This document shows, piece after piece, positions 18,908-27,848 of a stretch of 64,000 nucleotides of DNA. Source of the stretch: Phycisphaerae bacterium (GTDB taxonomy: Bacteria; Planctomycetota; Phycisphaerae; Phycisphaerales; SM1A02); contig PKCS01000053.1 of assembly GCA_002862305.1 (NCBI GenBank), positions 1 to 64,000 on the forward strand. The letters are read 5' to 3'. The notes under the pieces were generated by a model. The model did no database searches and had not been told where the DNA came from. It saw only the letters and a list, made by a program, of their open reading frames with translations. Each line of letters starts with the position of its first letter. The first letter of the stretch is position 1. The translations under genes were made by a program, and so were the position numbers.

Positions 18908-19160
18908 TCGTGTACTCCGTGTGGTTCGGGGTTCGTGGTGCGTCGGTCCCGGGTTCCGGCTGCCGGGCCGAAGGTCTGGAACGGGCGTTCGTGAGGGCCC
19001 GTTGAGACAGATTCTCACAAGTGTAGCGGCTGGATACCCACCGCGACGGACTGGATCCCCCATTCCCGTCCAATCCGTGGAGCCCCGGTGCCACCGCGAG
19101 GCGGCTGGGCGGCCGATCGGCGACGCCGGCTCCGGGCCGACCGTGCCACGGGATGGGTGG

Positions 19161-21029
19161 TCAGTCGCACACCCCGCCCCAGGCCGCGAGCAGGTTGGCA
19201 AGGTCCGCCCCATCGGTGGTCCCGGAGCCGTCGAGGTCCGAGGCGCCCGGCTGGCCCCAGCCGGCGAGCAGTGCCGCGAGGTCCGCGCCACTCACCGCGC
19301 CATCCCCGTCGAGGTCCTGGGCGCAGCCCGTGCAGGGTCCGCTCCCGGGCACGGCCTCGAGCGACACCTCCAGCACCAGGGCCTCGGATCCGACCGGGAC
19401 CTCGAACCAGCCGGTCGCCAGCCCACCGGGCAGCTCGGCCTCCAGTCGGTAGCGGCCGTGGTAGCCGCGGAACCCGAACCGCCCGTCGGGATCGGTGGCT
19501 CCCGCGGCCTCGGTGCTCCACTCGTCCATCAGTTCGAGGAAGCGGACCCCGGATTCGGTCAGCGACCAGTCCAGCGAGACGAGCGCCGCGTCGGGCCCGT
19601 TGTTCAGGGCACCGGCCCAGAACCCCCACAGGAGGATCCCCTCCACGGCGGGGTGGCTGAACGCGGAGCGGAAGACGGTCTCGAGCGCATCCGCACGAGC
19701 CGACTCGTCCACCACCGGGCAATCGAACTCCGTGATCCAGATCGGCCTGCCGGCCCGGGCCAGGTGGTCGAGCCGCCGGAGGACCACCTCGCCTTCCGGG
19801 GCCTCGGGGAAGTGCCCCTGGGCCCCGATCCCGTCGACCTCGGCCCCTCCCGCCTCGAGGTCCGCGACCTGCTGCAACATCGCGGTCTGGCGATTGCTGG
19901 TCAGGATGCTGAAGTCGTTCACGAACAGCTTCACCCCGGGATCGAGCGATCGCACCTGCTGGAACATCTCCGCACGGACCCCGGGACCCAGCCGATCGGC
20001 GAAGAACCGGTTGGTGATCATCTCGTTGTTCACGTCCCAATGCTCGAAGACCCCCTCGTAGCGTGGCACCACGCTTGCGGCCCGCTGCTCCATCGCCTCC
20101 CGGAGCTCGATGCCGACCAGGGGCTGGACCCAGTCGGGGACCCGGAGCTGGTTGGCCCACCAGACGCAGTGGCCCCGGAGGCGGAGGTCGTTGGCGAGGC
20201 AGAACGCCGCCATGGCGTCGGCGTCCGAATAGTCGGTCGGCCCGGGGGTGGCCTGGTTCTGCCGCCACTTCACGGCGTTCTCCATCACCGCCCACTGGAA
20301 GTGCTCGGCGACGAAGGCGGTGTAGAGGGGGTTGTCCATGTGGTTGCGGTTGATCGCGGTCCCGAAACCGAAGGCGTTTCGCTCCTGGACCACCGAAAGC
20401 GGCACGTCCGCGAGACGACAGCCGTCGGCATCAGTCAGTTCGACCGTGACCGGGCGGGTGCGCAGCGCCTCGATCCGGGCATCCGCGGCGGGCCGCCAGC
20501 CGGGATCGAGTTCGGTCACCGACATCGAGTCGACGAGGAGGTCGACCCCCGCGGCGGGACCCTGCACGTAGAACCGCAGGGACTCGACCTCGCCGACCGG
20601 GCGGTAGGTGAAGGCCCCGAGGAACTCGCGCCACTCGTCGGAGCGGGCGGTGCCCTGCCCCAGCAGGATCCAGTCCGTCCCGGACTCGTCGATCTTGCGG
20701 TACTTGATGGTCACCTCGTCCGGTCCGCCGGAGCCCAGCCTGACCCATCCGCTCACCGCGTAGGATCGACCCGGGACGAGTCGGTCGGTGACGAACTGGC
20801 CCACCCCGTTCCAGGAACTGGTCCGGTTGCCGACTCGCATCGCGCAGCAGCCCTCGTGGACGACCAGGGATTCCGGGTCAAGGGTCACCGGGCCCACCGG
20901 CACCCATTCCACGGCCCCCGCCTCGAACCCACCATCCTCGAGGACTTCCACGGGGACCTGGGCATCGCAGTCCCCGACGAGCGCGCCGGCGAGCAGGGTG
21001 ATGATCGTGGTGGTGAGGGCGTGCTTCAT
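19161..21029 (-). CDS. Secreted GH10 endo-1,4-beta-xylanase with CBM and dockerin
   Basis: The product is 622 residues. A signal peptide (1-23) is followed by a carbohydrate-binding module of the CBM4/9 jelly-roll type (residues ~26-175), then a GH10 barrel (~190-530). The acid/base glutamate is in WDVNNEMITN (Glu336) and the nucleophile in WITEFD (Glu434). A short beta region and a C-terminal dockerin pair follow (DLDGDGAVSGADLAALLAGW, DLDGSGTTDGADLANLLAAW). It hydrolyses xylan outside the cell. The start at 21029 has the signal peptide immediately after it. A longer frame to 21077 has none. TAGCCT about 50 bases upstream may be the -10 element. Confidence 0.9.
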   Translation of the reverse strand: MKHALTTTIITLLAGALVGDCDAQVPVEVLEDGGFEAGAVEWVPVGPVTLDPESLVVHEGCCAMRVGNRTSSWNGVGQFVTDRLVPGRSYAVSGWVRLGSGGPDEVTIKYRKIDESGTDWILLGQGTARSDEWREFLGAFTYRPVGEVESLRFYVQGPAAGVDLLVDSMSVTELDPGWRPAADARIEALRTRPVTVELTDADGCRLADVPLSVVQERNAFGFGTAINRNHMDNPLYTAFVAEHFQWAVMENAVKWRQNQATPGPTDYSDADAMAAFCLANDLRLRGHCVWWANQLRVPDWVQPLVGIELREAMEQRAASVVPRYEGVFEHWDVNNEMITNRFFADRLGPGVRAEMFQQVRSLDPGVKLFVNDFSILTSNRQTAMLQQVADLEAGGAEVDGIGAQGHFPEAPEGEVVLRRLDHLARAGRPIWITEFDCPVVDESARADALETVFRSAFSHPAVEGILLWGFWAGALNNGPDAALVSLDWSLTESGVRFLELMDEWSTEAAGATDPDGRFGFRGYHGRYRLEAELPGGLATGWFEVPVGSEALVLEVSLEAVPGSGPCTGCAQDLDGDGAVSGADLAALLAGWGQPGASDLDGSGTTDGADLANLLAAWGGVCD

Positions 21030-21144
21030 CCTGGGCGCGCTCCGGTCCGGGGCCCCCCGTTGGTCCAAGGCTAGCACCGTCCGCGACCATGGGGAACCGC
21101 AACCCCAGGAATGGAGCCGGTTTCACGCACCGGGGAGAACCGGT

Positions 21145-21939
21145 TCACTCGCCGGATGCTGGCGGGGTGGCCAGGCGTTCCGCGAGACGATCCGAGATCA
21201 GCTGGTACCCCTCGGGAGTGAGTTCCAGGGCTCCCGCGGCGAATTCAGGCAAGAGCCCGTCCTCGGCACCCACCAGGTCCCGGAGGTCGATCACGGCGGA
21301 GGCGGGGACGATCGAACCCTCGGCCAGTTCCCGGTTGATCCCCGCCACCGAGCGATCGATCAACTCGGTCCAGATGAAGCGGCGCGAGAACGGCACGGGT
21401 CCCGGGGGCACGATGGTGAGCACCAGGGGCCTGGCTCCCTGCGCCGCGAGCGCCTCGTGGATCGTGCGAAGGTTCGCGCGGAGTGCGCCGAGCACCTCGT
21501 CGGGGGATCGATCGGTGTAGCCCAGTGCCTTGAGGTCGTTGACCCCGACCTGGACCAGCACCGTCCGACCGGTGAGTCCCGGAGGTCGCGCGGAGACCGC
21601 GGCCGCGAGCTGGGCCGCGGTGAGCCCCGGCAGCCCGATCGCGTCCGCCTCGATCCCGCCGATGGTGGGCCTGGGTGACCAGTCGGCCACCCGCGAGTCC
21701 CCCAGGAGCAACACCGGCGAGTCGGAGGCCTCCAGGGCGGGTGCGAGGACCGCGGTGCCCAGGGGATCCGCACGGAGTTCGGCGGTGTTCCGCAGCTCGC
21801 GCAGTCCCCCGATGGTGAGTCCGACGAACACCCCGATGAACCCGCACAGCAGGCCCACGAACACCACCCCCAGCAGGACCGGTCGGGTGCCGGGCTCCGC
21901 CTCGGGCGCGTTCGGGGTGGTGGGTGGTCGCTGGTCCAT
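21145..21939 (-). CDS. Membrane-anchored SGNH/GDSL-hydrolase-like protein
   Basis: The product is 264 residues. A single membrane helix (~21-45) anchors a periplasmic SGNH fold: block I LLLGDSR (Ser82) and block III VQVGVNDL are present. The usual C-terminal DxxHLTxxGY block reads GALELTPEGY here, so the catalytic Asp and His are replaced (Glu239 at the His position). The protein may therefore be inactive, or the dyad may be supplied elsewhere. It is followed by 115 bases to the xylanase start region. The upstream peroxiredoxin gene ends 30 bases before its start. Confidence 0.7.
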   Translation of the reverse strand: MDQRPPTTPNAPEAEPGTRPVLLGVVFVGLLCGFIGVFVGLTIGGLRELRNTAELRADPLGTAVLAPALEASDSPVLLLGDSRVADWSPRPTIGGIEADAIGLPGLTAAQLAAAVSARPPGLTGRTVLVQVGVNDLKALGYTDRSPDEVLGALRANLRTIHEALAAQGARPLVLTIVPPGPVPFSRRFIWTELIDRSVAGINRELAEGSIVPASAVIDLRDLVGAEDGLLPEFAAGALELTPEGYQLISDRLAERLATPPASGE

Positions 21940-21969
21940 GGCCTTGGCTCCGTGGAGGGGGGCGGACGA

Positions 21970-22434
21970 CTACAGGCCCGCGATCGCCGCCCGGATCCCG
22001 TCGAAGTCGACCTGTTCGCCGTCCTGCCCGACCCACGCGTACCGGATCGTCCCCCCCCGGGCCACGAGGAAGACCGCACGCTGGGAGATGCCACGCTGCC
22101 CGAAGGCGTCGTCGTGGAGCGTTCCGTAGCTGGCGCAGACGTCCTTGTTGAAGTCCGAGAGCAGCGGGAACGGGAGTTCCTCGAGCTGGCGGAACTTCTG
22201 GGCCACGAACGAGGAGTCGACGGAGATCCCGAGGACCGAGACCCCGAGCTCGCCCCACTCCGACCAGTCGTCGCGGAGCGTGCAGAACTCCTCGGTGCAC
22301 ACCGAACTGAAGGCGAGGGGGTAGAAGAGCAGGAGCACCGGCCCCTCATCGAAGGCGGCCCCGGCATCGACCATCTGGCCGGGACCCTGGGGGAGCACGA
22401 ATGGCGGCGCGTTGTCGTCGACCTTGAGGATCAT
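21970..22434 (-). CDS. Peroxiredoxin, AhpE/BCP-like
   Basis: The product is 154 residues with the thioredoxin fold of the AhpC/TSA family. The peroxidatic cysteine lies in PLAFSSVCTEEF (Cys46). A second cysteine five residues later (Cys51) could be resolving, as in some atypical members. It reduces hydrogen peroxide or organic peroxides in the cytoplasm. AAGGAG lies upstream of the ATG. The gene sits between the acyl-CoA synthetase (upstream, 50-base gap) and the SGNH-like gene, all leftward, so the three are probably one transcript. Confidence 0.9.
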   Translation of the reverse strand: MILKVDDNAPPFVLPQGPGQMVDAGAAFDEGPVLLLFYPLAFSSVCTEEFCTLRDDWSEWGELGVSVLGISVDSSFVAQKFRQLEELPFPLLSDFNKDVCASYGTLHDDAFGQRGISQRAVFLVARGGTIRYAWVGQDGEQVDFDGIRAAIAGL

Positions 22435-22484
22435 GGGCGGGGGTTCTCCTTGCTTCGGAAGGGGTTGGTCGGGAATGGCCTGGC

Positions 22485-23960
22485 TCAGAGCTGCCCCGGG
22501 GTCTCCGGCGACAGCTGGCGGCGGACGATCTTGCTGGTGGCGTTCCGCGGGAGCGCCTCGAGTCCCCGTATCTCGCGCGGGACCTTGAACTGGGCGAGGT
22601 GTTCCCGGCAGAATGCCCGGATCGCCTTGGCGTCGAAGCTCGCCCCGTCGACCAGTTCCACGAACGCGAGCGCGACCTCCCCCCGGCTCGGGTCCGGCTG
22701 GCCGATCACCGCGGAATCCTTGACCGACTCGTGGCGGTTGAGGACCTCCTCGATCTCGCGGGGGAAGACGTTCTCCCCGCCGATGATCAGCATCTCCTTG
22801 ATGCGGCCGGTGATCGCCAGGAACCCGTCGGCGTCGACCCGTCCCATGTCGCCGGTCCGGAAGAACCCGTCCTCGTCGAAGACCGCGGCGGTCTCCTCGG
22901 GAAGGTTGAAGTAGCCCTGCATCACGTTGTCCCCGCGCAGGCGGACCTCGCCGTCACGGTCGGCGCCGAGCACCGAGCCGTCCTCCTCGCTGACGATCCG
23001 GTGCTCGATCCCGGGGAGGAACCGGCCGACGGTCCCCCGGCGATTCTCCCAGGGGAGGCACCAGTTGGTGACCGGGGCGGTCTCGGTCAGGCCGTAGCCC
23101 TCGCAGATCTCGCGTCCCGTCTTCTCCTTGAAGGACTCGTACACCGCGTCACTGAGCGGTTCGCCCCCGGAGACCAGGTAGCGCAGGGAACGCACGTCGT
23201 CCGGGCAGAGGTCCTTCTGCATCCGAAGCGCGTTGTACATCGCGGGGATCCCCAGCATGGCGGTCGGCCGATGCTTCCTGATCAGCGACAGCACCTTGTT
23301 GGGAATGAACCTCGCGGAATACACCACCCCGCAGCCCACCGAGAGCGGCATCAGGGTCAGCACCGTCATCCCGAAGGAGTGGAACTGGGGCAGGACCCCG
23401 AAGAGGACGTCCTTGCGGGTGAAGCGGGCCCAGGTGCGCACCTGCTCGACGTTGGCGGCGAGGTTGCCGTGGCTCAGCACCACCCCCTTGGGACGCCCCG
23501 AGGTCCCCGAGGTGTAGAGGATCACCGCGGTGTCCTCCGGGCGACGGCGGCGGGCCCGGCCCAGGGGCGGGAATCCGATCGACAGGTCCTCGAGGCGCAG
23601 GACCTCGAGACCCGCGGGCAGCCCGCCCACGAAGTCGATCATCGGCTGGACGGTGATGATGGTGTCGAGGCCCGCGTCGCGCGCGACGTACTCGAGGTCG
23701 TCGCGCGAGAGGAGGTAGTTCAGGGGGACCGCGGTCCGCCCCTCGCCCCAGACCGCGATCAGGCTGGCGGGGAAGAGCCCGGAGGTGGGCAGCATGATGC
23801 CCACCCGTTCCGCGCTGGTGGTGCGACGGATCGCGCGCCCGATGTGCTGTGCCAGCACCCACATCGTGATCCCCCGCCAGGTGCGCTGGTCGTCCCGGAC
23901 CACCTGGCGCAGCGGGGCGCGGAGGAGGTTGAATCGGATGCGCGTTCCAAGGTCCTTCAT
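22485..23960 (-). CDS. AMP-forming acyl-CoA/acyl-ACP synthetase
   Basis: The product is 491 residues of the ANL adenylating family. Motifs seen are the P-loop YTSGTSGRPKGVVLSHGNL, GYGLTETAP, the hinge region TGDMGRVDADGFLAITGR, IKEMLIIGGENVFPREIEEV, and a C-terminal catalytic lysine in RNATSKIVRRQL. It activates a carboxylic acid, probably a fatty acid, through an acyl-adenylate. The exact chain length is unknown. The start at 23960 lies only 20 bases from the divergent start codon at 23981. TATCGT lies 8 bases before the ATG and there is no ribosome binding site, which suggests a leaderless mRNA. Confidence 0.88.
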   Translation of the reverse strand: MKDLGTRIRFNLLRAPLRQVVRDDQRTWRGITMWVLAQHIGRAIRRTTSAERVGIMLPTSGLFPASLIAVWGEGRTAVPLNYLLSRDDLEYVARDAGLDTIITVQPMIDFVGGLPAGLEVLRLEDLSIGFPPLGRARRRRPEDTAVILYTSGTSGRPKGVVLSHGNLAANVEQVRTWARFTRKDVLFGVLPQFHSFGMTVLTLMPLSVGCGVVYSARFIPNKVLSLIRKHRPTAMLGIPAMYNALRMQKDLCPDDVRSLRYLVSGGEPLSDAVYESFKEKTGREICEGYGLTETAPVTNWCLPWENRRGTVGRFLPGIEHRIVSEEDGSVLGADRDGEVRLRGDNVMQGYFNLPEETAAVFDEDGFFRTGDMGRVDADGFLAITGRIKEMLIIGGENVFPREIEEVLNRHESVKDSAVIGQPDPSRGEVALAFVELVDGASFDAKAIRAFCREHLAQFKVPREIRGLEALPRNATSKIVRRQLSPETPGQL

Positions 23961-23980
23961 GAGGCTGTACGATACGCCAC
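23945..23980. promoter_or_regulatory. Overlapping divergent promoters in a 20-base gap
   Basis: Rightward, TTCCAA (23945-23950) and TACGAT (23968-23973) are spaced by 17 bases, and the ATG at 23981 is 7 bases beyond. Leftward, TATCGT (23969-23974 read on the minus strand) is 8 bases before the ATG at 23960. The two -10 elements share the core GTACGATAC, and the -35 regions must lie inside the opposite gene. Confidence 0.45.
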
Positions 23981-24745
23981 ATGAACGGATCTCGCCTGCT
24001 GCCGGGTACCCTCCTTCGCCTCGGTGCGCCGGCCCTCCTGTTCTGGGCCATCGGCGTGGTCGGTGGATGCGCCTCCAACGGCAAGCAGCTGGACGCCGCC
24101 ATCGGTTCGTACAACGCCGGTCGGTATCAGCAGGCCTACGACCAGGCCCGGCAAGCGCGCCAGTCCTCCTCCGGGGCCGCCCGCTTCGAATCGGCCTACC
24201 TCGCCGGCCTCTCGGCGATCCGCATCGAACGCCCGCTCACCGCACGGACCTACCTCGAGGAAGCGGCCCGCTCCCGGGATCCGCTGGTCTCGGGACGCGC
24301 CGAGGTCAGCCTGGGGACCCTTCTCCTGGAGGACGGGGAGCCTCGACAGGCGGCCCGAGCCTTCGACCGTGCGGCCGGCAAGCTCACCGGGGCCGATCGT
24401 GTCCGGGCGAAGTACCGGGCGGGACTCGCCTACCGAGCGGCCGGCGACGAGTCCGCGGCGGAAACCCGACTGTCCGACGGGGCCCAGGCCCTCACGCCGG
24501 GTCGATTCACCATCCAGGGTGGCTTCTTCACCGATCGCCTGCGGGCGGTGCGGCGTGCCGAGCAGCTTTCCGCCGAGGGGCGGACGTGGTCGATCGGCCC
24601 CGCGACGGTGGTCCCCGCCGAAGCCAGGGGGACGACCGGCTGGGCCGCCCAGATCGGTGATTTCCCGACCCGCACCGACGCGGAGCTGACCCGGAGGCGG
24701 CTCGGGGACTCGAAGACCTTCGTGACCAAGATCGTGGCTCCCTGA
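23981..24745 (+). CDS. TPR-type lipoprotein with SPOR-like tail
   Basis: The product is 254 residues. The lipoprotein signal ends at Cys30 (VVGGC). Residues ~35-170 form tetratricopeptide-like helical repeats (YNAGRYQQAYDQARQAR, VSLGTLLLEDGEPRQAARAF). The C-terminal ~70 residues (FFTDRLRAVRRAEQL... WAAQIGDFPTRTDAELTRR) resemble a SPOR domain, which binds peptidoglycan. This suggests an envelope scaffold. The start is set by the lipobox. A TACGAT box 7 bases upstream and the absence of a ribosome binding site point to leaderless translation. The next gene starts 25 bases after its stop. Confidence 0.8.
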   Translation: MNGSRLLPGTLLRLGAPALLFWAIGVVGGCASNGKQLDAAIGSYNAGRYQQAYDQARQARQSSSGAARFESAYLAGLSAIRIERPLTARTYLEEAARSRDPLVSGRAEVSLGTLLLEDGEPRQAARAFDRAAGKLTGADRVRAKYRAGLAYRAAGDESAAETRLSDGAQALTPGRFTIQGGFFTDRLRAVRRAEQLSAEGRTWSIGPATVVPAEARGTTGWAAQIGDFPTRTDAELTRRRLGDSKTFVTKIVAP

Positions 24746-24770
24746 CCTCCCGGTGGCCTACACTCGAACG

Positions 24771-25643
24771 ATGCCGGGATTCCAGGTGATCATCGCCCTG
24801 CTTCTGCTGACGCTGCTGCCGGCCGGCGCGGGACGTGCCCAGGACGACCGCACGGCCTCGGACCGATGGCGGGAGGAGCTCCGCCGGATCGAACGCGTGC
24901 ACTTCGCCCCCGGGCTCCCCGCAGCGACCCGGACCGCGGGCCTGCGCACCCTGGAGTCGATCTCGGACCCCCGGGCCTTCCAACCGATGGTCGAACGATT
25001 CAACGGCGCCGAGGACGACGTGCGACTGGCCATGCTTGATGGATTCTCCGGCAACGGGGAGGCCGGACAGGCGGCCCTGGCGTGGACCGCGGTCCACGCC
25101 CGCGACCCCGCCCTCCGCAACGAATCGCTCCTGCGGCTGCAACGACCCGCACCGCGTGAGGTCCTCGCGGTGCTCGACGCGGCCCTTCGCCACCCCCACC
25201 GGGCGGTGGCCGCGAACGCCGCCGGGGTGGTCAACCTGCTCGACGTCACCGAGGCGATCCCCCTCCTCATCGAGACCCAGCTCATCGCGGTCCGGGACGA
25301 GGTGGTCGAGGGATTCTCGGGAGGCGGCCTGATCCGAAGCGGCCAGCAGATCGCCTACGTCGCGAACGTGATCCCGGTCTTCGGGCCCGGCTCGGTCGCC
25401 TACCAGCCGGTGGTCGGGACCCTGAACGAGGGCTTCGGGGTCGACGCGGGGACCGGGCTCAGGCTGGTCTGCCGCCCCGGGATCAACCAGGCCCTGGTGC
25501 GACTGACCAGCCGGGCGTCCGGCCGATCGACCGCGGCGCTCGGGTACGACGTGGCTCGTTGGCGTGACTGGCACGCTCGCGTGTTCCTCCCCTCGCGGGA
25601 ACCTCCCCCACGCGGCCCGGGACCGACGGGCGGCACGCCCTGA
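24771..25643 (+). CDS. Secreted HEAT-repeat-like protein
   Basis: The product is 290 residues with a signal peptide (1-24, ending AGRAQ). Residues ~50-180 look like HEAT/PBS-type helical repeats (AGLRTLESISDPRAFQPMVE, VRLAMLDGFSGNGEAGQAAL, ALRHPHRAVAANAAGVVNLL). The C-terminal part is beta-rich and not recognised. The ATG at 24771 is preceded by TACACT 6 bases upstream. A GTG frame from 24753 would add only six residues. It follows the TPR lipoprotein and may work with it at the envelope. The leftward aminotransferase gene ends 3 bases away. Confidence 0.7.
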   Translation: MPGFQVIIALLLLTLLPAGAGRAQDDRTASDRWREELRRIERVHFAPGLPAATRTAGLRTLESISDPRAFQPMVERFNGAEDDVRLAMLDGFSGNGEAGQAALAWTAVHARDPALRNESLLRLQRPAPREVLAVLDAALRHPHRAVAANAAGVVNLLDVTEAIPLLIETQLIAVRDEVVEGFSGGGLIRSGQQIAYVANVIPVFGPGSVAYQPVVGTLNEGFGVDAGTGLRLVCRPGINQALVRLTSRASGRSTAALGYDVARWRDWHARVFLPSREPPPRGPGPTGGTP

Positions 25644-25645
25644 GC

Positions 25646-26848
25646 TCAGAGCGCGTGGACCGCCTCGGCCAGGGCGAGGTACTGCTCGGGTTCGTTGTAC
25701 GCCTGCGCACTGACCCGGACGAACCATGACCCACCCCAGTCCATGACCGGGACTTCGATCCGGTGACGGTCGTACAGGGCCAGCTGGAGGGCCATCGGGT
25801 CGTCGAAGGCGGCGCACGCGGACTCGGGGAGCCGCACCGTCGCGATCGATCCGAGGAGGTCGCCCTCCAGGGGACTCACCGGCTCGACGCCCCAGTGCTC
25901 GACCAGGCATCGATGCGCCCAGGCGGCCAGGGCATGGTTGGCGGCACGCAACCGGTCCCAGCCGAAGCGACGCTCCCCGAAGGCCAGGGCCTCGGGCACC
26001 GAGAGCCAGGGCGTGAAGTCCGCGGTGCCCTGCCAGGAGAACCGCTTGCGGAACGGGTCGTCGGAATGGTGGCTGATGATCGTCGGCTGCACGCGATCCG
26101 CGAGGTCCGGGTGGACCATGAGCACCGCGGTGCCCTTCGGGGCGAAGCACCACTTGTGCAGGTTCCCGGTCCAGGCGATCGCCCCCAGATCGAAGTAGCG
26201 TCGGACGTCCACGTCCAGCATCCCCGGAGCGTGCGCGGCATCGATCATCACCCGGACGCCCCGGGGGGCGAGCTCGGCGAGCAGGCGCTCGATCGGGAAG
26301 ACCAGGCCGGTGGGCGAGCTGACCTGGTCGATCACCAGCAGGCGGGTGGCCGGGGGGATCGAGGCGAGCAGGCGCTCGAGCAGGTCGTCCTCCGAACGGA
26401 TCGGGAGGGCCAGGTCGAACTCGACGTAGTCGGCGCCGTCCCGGGCGGCCGTCCACTGCAGCGCCTTCCGGATCGCGTTGTAGACGTGGGAGGAGGTGGC
26501 GACCGCGTCCCCCGGCGCGAAGCTCAGGGAGCGCGCGACCGCGTTGACCGCGGCGGTGGCGTTGACCATGAAGGCGGTACCCGCCGGATCGGCGCCGACG
26601 AACCCCGCGGCGGCGTCGAGGGACACCCCCAGCAACTCGGGCATCCGGCGATCCATGAGTTCCACCGGTCGACGCTCGATTCGTCGACGCCAGTCGTCCT
26701 GGACGTCGAGCACCACGCGAGGAACCGCCCCGAAGGAGCCGTGGTTCAGGAACGCGATGTCGGGGTCCAGCAGCCAGGCATCCCGGCACGCGGCACCGAA
26801 CCCCTCGGGGCGGATCGGTGGCTCGGGTGAACGCAGCTGAGTGTCCAT
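25646..26848 (-). CDS. Class V aminotransferase, isopenicillin-N-epimerase-like
   Basis: The product is 400 residues with the PLP-dependent fold type I. NHGSFGAVP at the N-terminus, the aspartate of MIDAAHAPGM (Asp203) and the Schiff-base lysine in TGNLHKWCFAPKG (Lys232) match the CefD-like branch. Members include epimerases, cysteine desulfurase-like enzymes and ergothioneine-type lyases. The substrate here is unknown. No beta-lactam or ergothioneine genes are nearby. The start at 26848 has TACCGT 6 bases upstream and no ribosome binding site. It is convergent with the HEAT-like gene. Confidence 0.87.
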   Translation of the reverse strand: MDTQLRSPEPPIRPEGFGAACRDAWLLDPDIAFLNHGSFGAVPRVVLDVQDDWRRRIERRPVELMDRRMPELLGVSLDAAAGFVGADPAGTAFMVNATAAVNAVARSLSFAPGDAVATSSHVYNAIRKALQWTAARDGADYVEFDLALPIRSEDDLLERLLASIPPATRLLVIDQVSSPTGLVFPIERLLAELAPRGVRVMIDAAHAPGMLDVDVRRYFDLGAIAWTGNLHKWCFAPKGTAVLMVHPDLADRVQPTIISHHSDDPFRKRFSWQGTADFTPWLSVPEALAFGERRFGWDRLRAANHALAAWAHRCLVEHWGVEPVSPLEGDLLGSIATVRLPESACAAFDDPMALQLALYDRHRIEVPVMDWGGSWFVRVSAQAYNEPEQYLALAEAVHAL

Positions 26849-26967
26849 CACTGCACGGTATCCGATCAGGGCCCCCGCCCCTGGTCCGCCCCGGGATTCC
26901 AGGGTGGGGGCCAGCCTGTTGGCATGACGGGACTTAGGCACCGGCGCAGGGGGGGCACCGTACAGTT

Positions 26968-27019
26968 TCCGAACAAAATATGCAGGGAGACCCTGACATA
27001 GTCCGAACAACATGGTCAG
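26968..27019 (+). promoter_or_regulatory. Direct repeat upstream of lexA, putative operator
   Basis: TCCGAACAAAATATGCAG (26968-26985) and TCCGAACAACATGGTCAG (27002-27019) match at 14 of 18 positions and are 34 bases apart, about three helical turns. The core CGAAC recalls the half site of Gram-positive-type LexA boxes, but the second half is not a clean inverted copy. The rest of the 301-base stretch 26849-27149 shows nothing else I can interpret. Confidence 0.35.
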
Positions 27020-27149
27020 ATGGTGTCAGGGGTGGCGTCCACACCCCGTCTCGTCCATCGGCCGTGCGGAGCACGACCACCCGTACCAACCATCCCCCAC
27101 GGCCCTGGAAGGGCCTTCCGGGGTCCAGTCCAGGAACGACGCCCGTCCG

Positions 27150-27848
27150 ATGAGCAGCACCCCCCCCAATCCCCCGACATCCCGGCCCGCCGCCCGACCC
27201 GAGCGCTCCCTCCAGCCCCTCGTCGCCCTCGGACCGGGCGGGACCTACCGGATCGACTACGTCCCCAATGGCGGATCGCTGACCGCCTTGCATCCGAACC
27301 ACGCCCTCGCGACCGGGTCCCGGGAACCACGGGGGACCGGAGCCGAGCCGATGCGGCCGATCGCGCGGAGCTTCCTCGACTGGGTGCTGGGCATCACCCG
27401 ACTCAGGCTGCCGGAAACGGTCCACGAGGAACCCGCCCCCACCACCACCTCCGACCTGCACACCCGAACCCGCGAGGACGTCCCCGTGCGGGACCCCCGA
27501 CGGTCCCGACCGTCCGAGGGGACGTCCCCAGCGGGTGCAGGCCGTGGAGGCTTCACCTTCACCGAGTCCGGCCGGAACCGGCTGACCGCCCGAACCCCCC
27601 AGGACATCTGTTCCCTGATCACCAACCGCATGGAGGGCACCCACCGTGTCACTGACCCCGAAGCAGATTGCGATCTTCCGACTGATCCGCGACGCCAGGA
27701 TGTCGCATGGCATCTCCCCCACGATGCAGGAACTGGCCGACGAACTCGGCGTGAGCAAGGTCACGGTCTTCGAGCACGTCGAGGCCCTGGTCCGGAAGGG
27801 GGCCCTCACCCGCGACAAGAACAAGGCTCGCTCTTTATCGATTGCTGA
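27150..27848 (+). CDS. Possible hypothetical protein overlapping lexA
   Basis: From 27150 to about 27640 this frame (starting MSSTPPNPPTSRP) shows G or C at most third codon positions, as real genes here do. After that the bias disappears, although the frame stays open to 27848, inside lexA. Segments such as GPGGTYRIDYVPNGG and SFLDWVLGITRLRLPE look protein-like, and the rest is Pro/Arg-rich. Either the true end is hidden by a sequence error, or the GC bias is incidental and this is a long lexA leader. No domain or ribosome binding site is recognised. Confidence 0.3.
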   Translation: MSSTPPNPPTSRPAARPERSLQPLVALGPGGTYRIDYVPNGGSLTALHPNHALATGSREPRGTGAEPMRPIARSFLDWVLGITRLRLPETVHEEPAPTTTSDLHTRTREDVPVRDPRRSRPSEGTSPAGAGRGGFTFTESGRNRLTARTPQDICSLITNRMEGTHRVTDPEADCDLPTDPRRQDVAWHLPHDAGTGRRTRREQGHGLRARRGPGPEGGPHPRQEQGSLFIDC

